Part shown: piece by piece, positions 6,651 to 7,957 of the stretch
Layout of the letters: each line of letters begins with the position of its first letter
Position numbering within the stretch: the stretch's first letter is position 1
Assembly: GCA_027296805.1 (NCBI GenBank)
Contig: JAPUIR010000309.1
Span: 1 to 7,957 of the forward strand
Direction: 5' to 3'
Source: Chloroflexota bacterium
GTDB lineage: Bacteria; Chloroflexota; Dehalococcoidia; Bin125
Length of the DNA stretch: 7,957 bases
Made by a program: the position numbers and the translations under genes
Notes under the pieces: generated by a model
What the model was told of the DNA's origin: nothing
What the model saw: the letters and a program-made list of their open reading frames with translations, nothing else
The model's database searches: none

Positions 6651-6678
6651 GGGCCAAACGCCGTTCTGCGGCTGGCCC
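6651..6678 (+). promoter_or_regulatory. Bulged hairpin in the putative leader of the ABM gene
   Basis: GGGCCA (6651-6656) pairs with TGGCCC (6673-6678), and GCCG (6660-6663) with CGGC (6669-6672), leaving a 5-nt loop and a 3-nt bulge (AAC) on the 5' side. No T-run follows, so it does not look like an intrinsic terminator. It ends about 43 nt before the ABM start codon and could be a leader structure or a chance hairpin in GC-rich DNA. Confidence 0.3.
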
Positions 6679-6721
6679 CCACCACACCCGCGCCACGCGC
6701 GCCTTCTGGAGTGCCCCACCA

Positions 6722-7012
6722 ATGTCCAAACGACTCACCGTCCTCTTCACCGCCAACGCCGGCCAAGAGGACGAGTTCAAGGCTGCCGCTCAGGCCGGCA
6801 TCGCCCGTGTCAAAGCGGAAGACGAGGGCTGCGAGATGTACGACCTCTTCCAGAGCGTCGACGAGCCCACCCGCTTCGTCCTCGTCGAAAGCTGGAGCAC
6901 AGCCGAGACCCTCGAAGCCCACGGCAGCTCCGACGCCATCAAAGCGATGGGAGCGATCGGCCCCCACATGGACGGCCGCCCTACCCTGTACCGCTACGAG
7001 GACGACGACTAG
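6722..7012 (+). CDS. ABM-domain (antibiotic biosynthesis monooxygenase / YgiN-like) small protein
   Basis: 96 residues, the usual size of a single ABM domain (dimeric ferredoxin-like fold). The pattern fits the family: opening strand RLTVLFTANAGQ (4-15), helix EDEFKAAAQAGIARVKAE, the CEMYDLFQSVDEP strand-turn (37-49), FVLVESWST (52-60) with the conserved Trp, the AETLEAH segment with His67, and a closing strand LYRYE (89-93). ABM proteins include quinol monooxygenases, heme-degrading enzymes and aldehyde-condensing or accessory proteins, so the reaction cannot be set. Start ATG at 6722 has GGAG at 6708-6711, 10 nt upstream. It ends 33 bp before the ThDP enzyme, same strand, probably co-transcribed. 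The reading frame is open further upstream (to 6191), overlapping the lipoprotein gene, but that part is an unrelated Pro/Ser-rich shadow without domain character. Confidence 0.88.
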   Translation: MSKRLTVLFTANAGQEDEFKAAAQAGIARVKAEDEGCEMYDLFQSVDEPTRFVLVESWSTAETLEAHGSSDAIKAMGAIGPHMDGRPTLYRYEDDD

Positions 7013-7045
7013 CTCAGCCACCAGCGCAGCGAAGGGACAACAGCC

Positions 7046-7957
7046 ATGGCCGACAAGAGTGGAGCGGAGCTCCTCGCCAAGCAGATCCGCGACGAAGGCG
7101 TCGAGGACATGTTCTACATCATGGGCGGACCGATCATCCAAGCCGCCGGCTACTGCGCCGAGTACGGCGTCCGTACGATCGATTGCCGCCATGAGCAAGG
7201 CGCAGCCATGGCCGCTCACGGCTATGCCCGCGTGAAGCGCGCTCCCGGCGTCTGCATGGCCGCCTCCGGGCCCGCGACCACCAACCTGCTGACCGGCATC
7301 GCCAACGCTTACTTGGACTGCGTGCCCATGGTCGCCTTGGGCGGCGCCGCCGGCTTCCCCACCTTCGACACCGACGCTTTCCAGGAGTACGACCAGCTCT
7401 CGATGGCCCAGCCCGTCACCCGCTGGGCCGCCCGCGTCACCTCGCAGGATCGTATGCCCGAGTACTTCAACATGGCCTATCGCAAGTCCCAGGCGGGCAA
7501 GCCCGGCCCCACCTACCTCGACCTCCCCGGCGACGCCCTCTATCGCAAGGCCGACGACGAACAGGTCTACTTCCCCCGCGGCGGAGACGAGCGGCCCCGG
7601 CCCCAGGGCGCGCAGGACGACATCAAACGCGCCATCGAACTGCTCGCGCAAGCTGAGCGCCCCATCGTCCTCACCGGCAGCGGCATCTTCTGGTCCGACG
7701 CCGCCGCCGAGCTGCGCGAATTCATCGACACCGCCCGCATCCCCTTCTACACCACCCCCCAGGGCCGCGGCGTAGTCCCCGAAGACCACGAACTCTGCTT
7801 TCTGGGCGCGCGCAGCAAAGCCTGGAACGAGGCCGACGTCGCCCTCGTCGTCGGCACACGCCTCAACTTCATCGTCGGCAACGGCCACCCCCCGCGCTGG
7901 GCGCCCGACGTCAAGGTCATCCGCATCGACATCGACGGCACCGAGATCGGCCAGAAC
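7046..7957 (+). CDS. ThDP-dependent enzyme of the acetolactate synthase / oxalyl-CoA decarboxylase / 2-hydroxyacyl-CoA lyase superfamily, C-terminus cut by window edge
   Basis: 304 codons visible, running off the right edge; the full family length is about 550-600 residues. The N-terminal PYR domain (about 1-170) holds the catalytic Glu50 in CRHEQGAAMAAHGYAR, which activates thiamine diphosphate, and SGPATTNLLTGIANAY from 74, where GPG of relatives reads G75-P-A77. The central domain begins near 190 (RPIVLTGSGIF at 205-215). The stretch TPQGRGVVPEDH (237-248), followed by GARSKAWNEADVALVVGTRLN and PPRWAPDVKVIRIDID, resembles 2-hydroxyacyl-CoA lyase and oxalyl-CoA decarboxylase more than acetolactate synthase, as recalled from those families. 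The GDG-xx-N cofactor motif lies beyond the window. Start 7046 has GAAGGGA 8 nt upstream. It sits 33 bp after the ABM gene. Superfamily is sure; substrate (2-hydroxyacyl-CoA, oxalyl-CoA or a 2-oxoacid) is not. Confidence 0.88.
   Translation, partial: MADKSGAELLAKQIRDEGVEDMFYIMGGPIIQAAGYCAEYGVRTIDCRHEQGAAMAAHGYARVKRAPGVCMAASGPATTNLLTGIANAYLDCVPMVALGGAAGFPTFDTDAFQEYDQLSMAQPVTRWAARVTSQDRMPEYFNMAYRKSQAGKPGPTYLDLPGDALYRKADDEQVYFPRGGDERPRPQGAQDDIKRAIELLAQAERPIVLTGSGIFWSDAAAELREFIDTARIPFYTTPQGRGVVPEDHELCFLGARSKAWNEADVALVVGTRLNFIVGNGHPPRWAPDVKVIRIDIDGTEIGQN

Noticed and set aside
6644..7888. 414-codon minus-strand open frame across the ABM and ThDP genes
   Set aside because: Gly/Val/Ala/Asp-rich composition with no recognisable fold, and antisense to two well-supported genes.

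Overview
The window is gene-dense, GC-rich bacterial DNA with Shine-Dalgarno-led genes, very short intergenic gaps and one lipoprotein signal peptide. No tRNA, rRNA, CRISPR array, transposase or integrase is visible. The organism cannot be named from the sequence. The mix of SDR dehydrogenases, a crotonase, and an oxalyl-CoA decarboxylase/2-hydroxyacyl-CoA lyase-like enzyme suggests a free-living, metabolically versatile aerobe of the kind seen in Actinobacteria, SAR202-type Chloroflexota or Tectomicrobia-like lineages (inference, low confidence).

Left part (1-5007, minus strand): a tightly packed six-gene operon, read from 5007 down past the left edge. The order is canonical SDR (4186-5007), degenerate SDR (3369-4184), SAM-dependent methyltransferase (2526-3359), crotonase-family enzyme (1586-2497), second canonical SDR (740-1555), second degenerate SDR (743 to beyond base 1). 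Gaps are 1, 9, 28 and 30 bp, and the last junction is a 4-bp ATGA overlap. The striking feature is that a canonical SDR followed directly by a divergent SDR occurs twice. In one divergent copy the catalytic Tyr and Lys are replaced by Phe and Gln. The other keeps Tyr/Lys but has lost the catalytic Ser and the standard glycine loop. This resembles heteromeric SDRs with a non-catalytic subunit, such as BbsCD of anaerobic toluene degradation. The crotonase also lacks both glutamates of canonical enoyl-CoA hydratase. Together the genes look like part of a CoA-thioester catabolic (beta-oxidation-like) pathway with an unknown substrate.

Middle (5008-5169): a 162-bp divergent intergenic region that should carry the promoters for both directions.

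Right part (5170-7957, plus strand): a lipoprotein with a Pro/Ala-rich linker and a TPR-like C-terminus (5170-6561); a 160-bp spacer with a possible promoter and a bulged hairpin; then a likely two-gene unit made of a small ABM-domain protein (6722-7012) and the N-terminal 304 residues of a ThDP-dependent enzyme (7046 to beyond the right edge). The latter could split or decarboxylate a 2-hydroxyacyl-CoA or oxalyl-CoA-type substrate, which would fit the CoA chemistry of the left operon, but no sequence evidence links the two.

The plus strand is C-richer than G throughout, whichever way the genes run, so codon third positions differ between the two gene groups. This points to strand-specific mutational bias rather than different origins.
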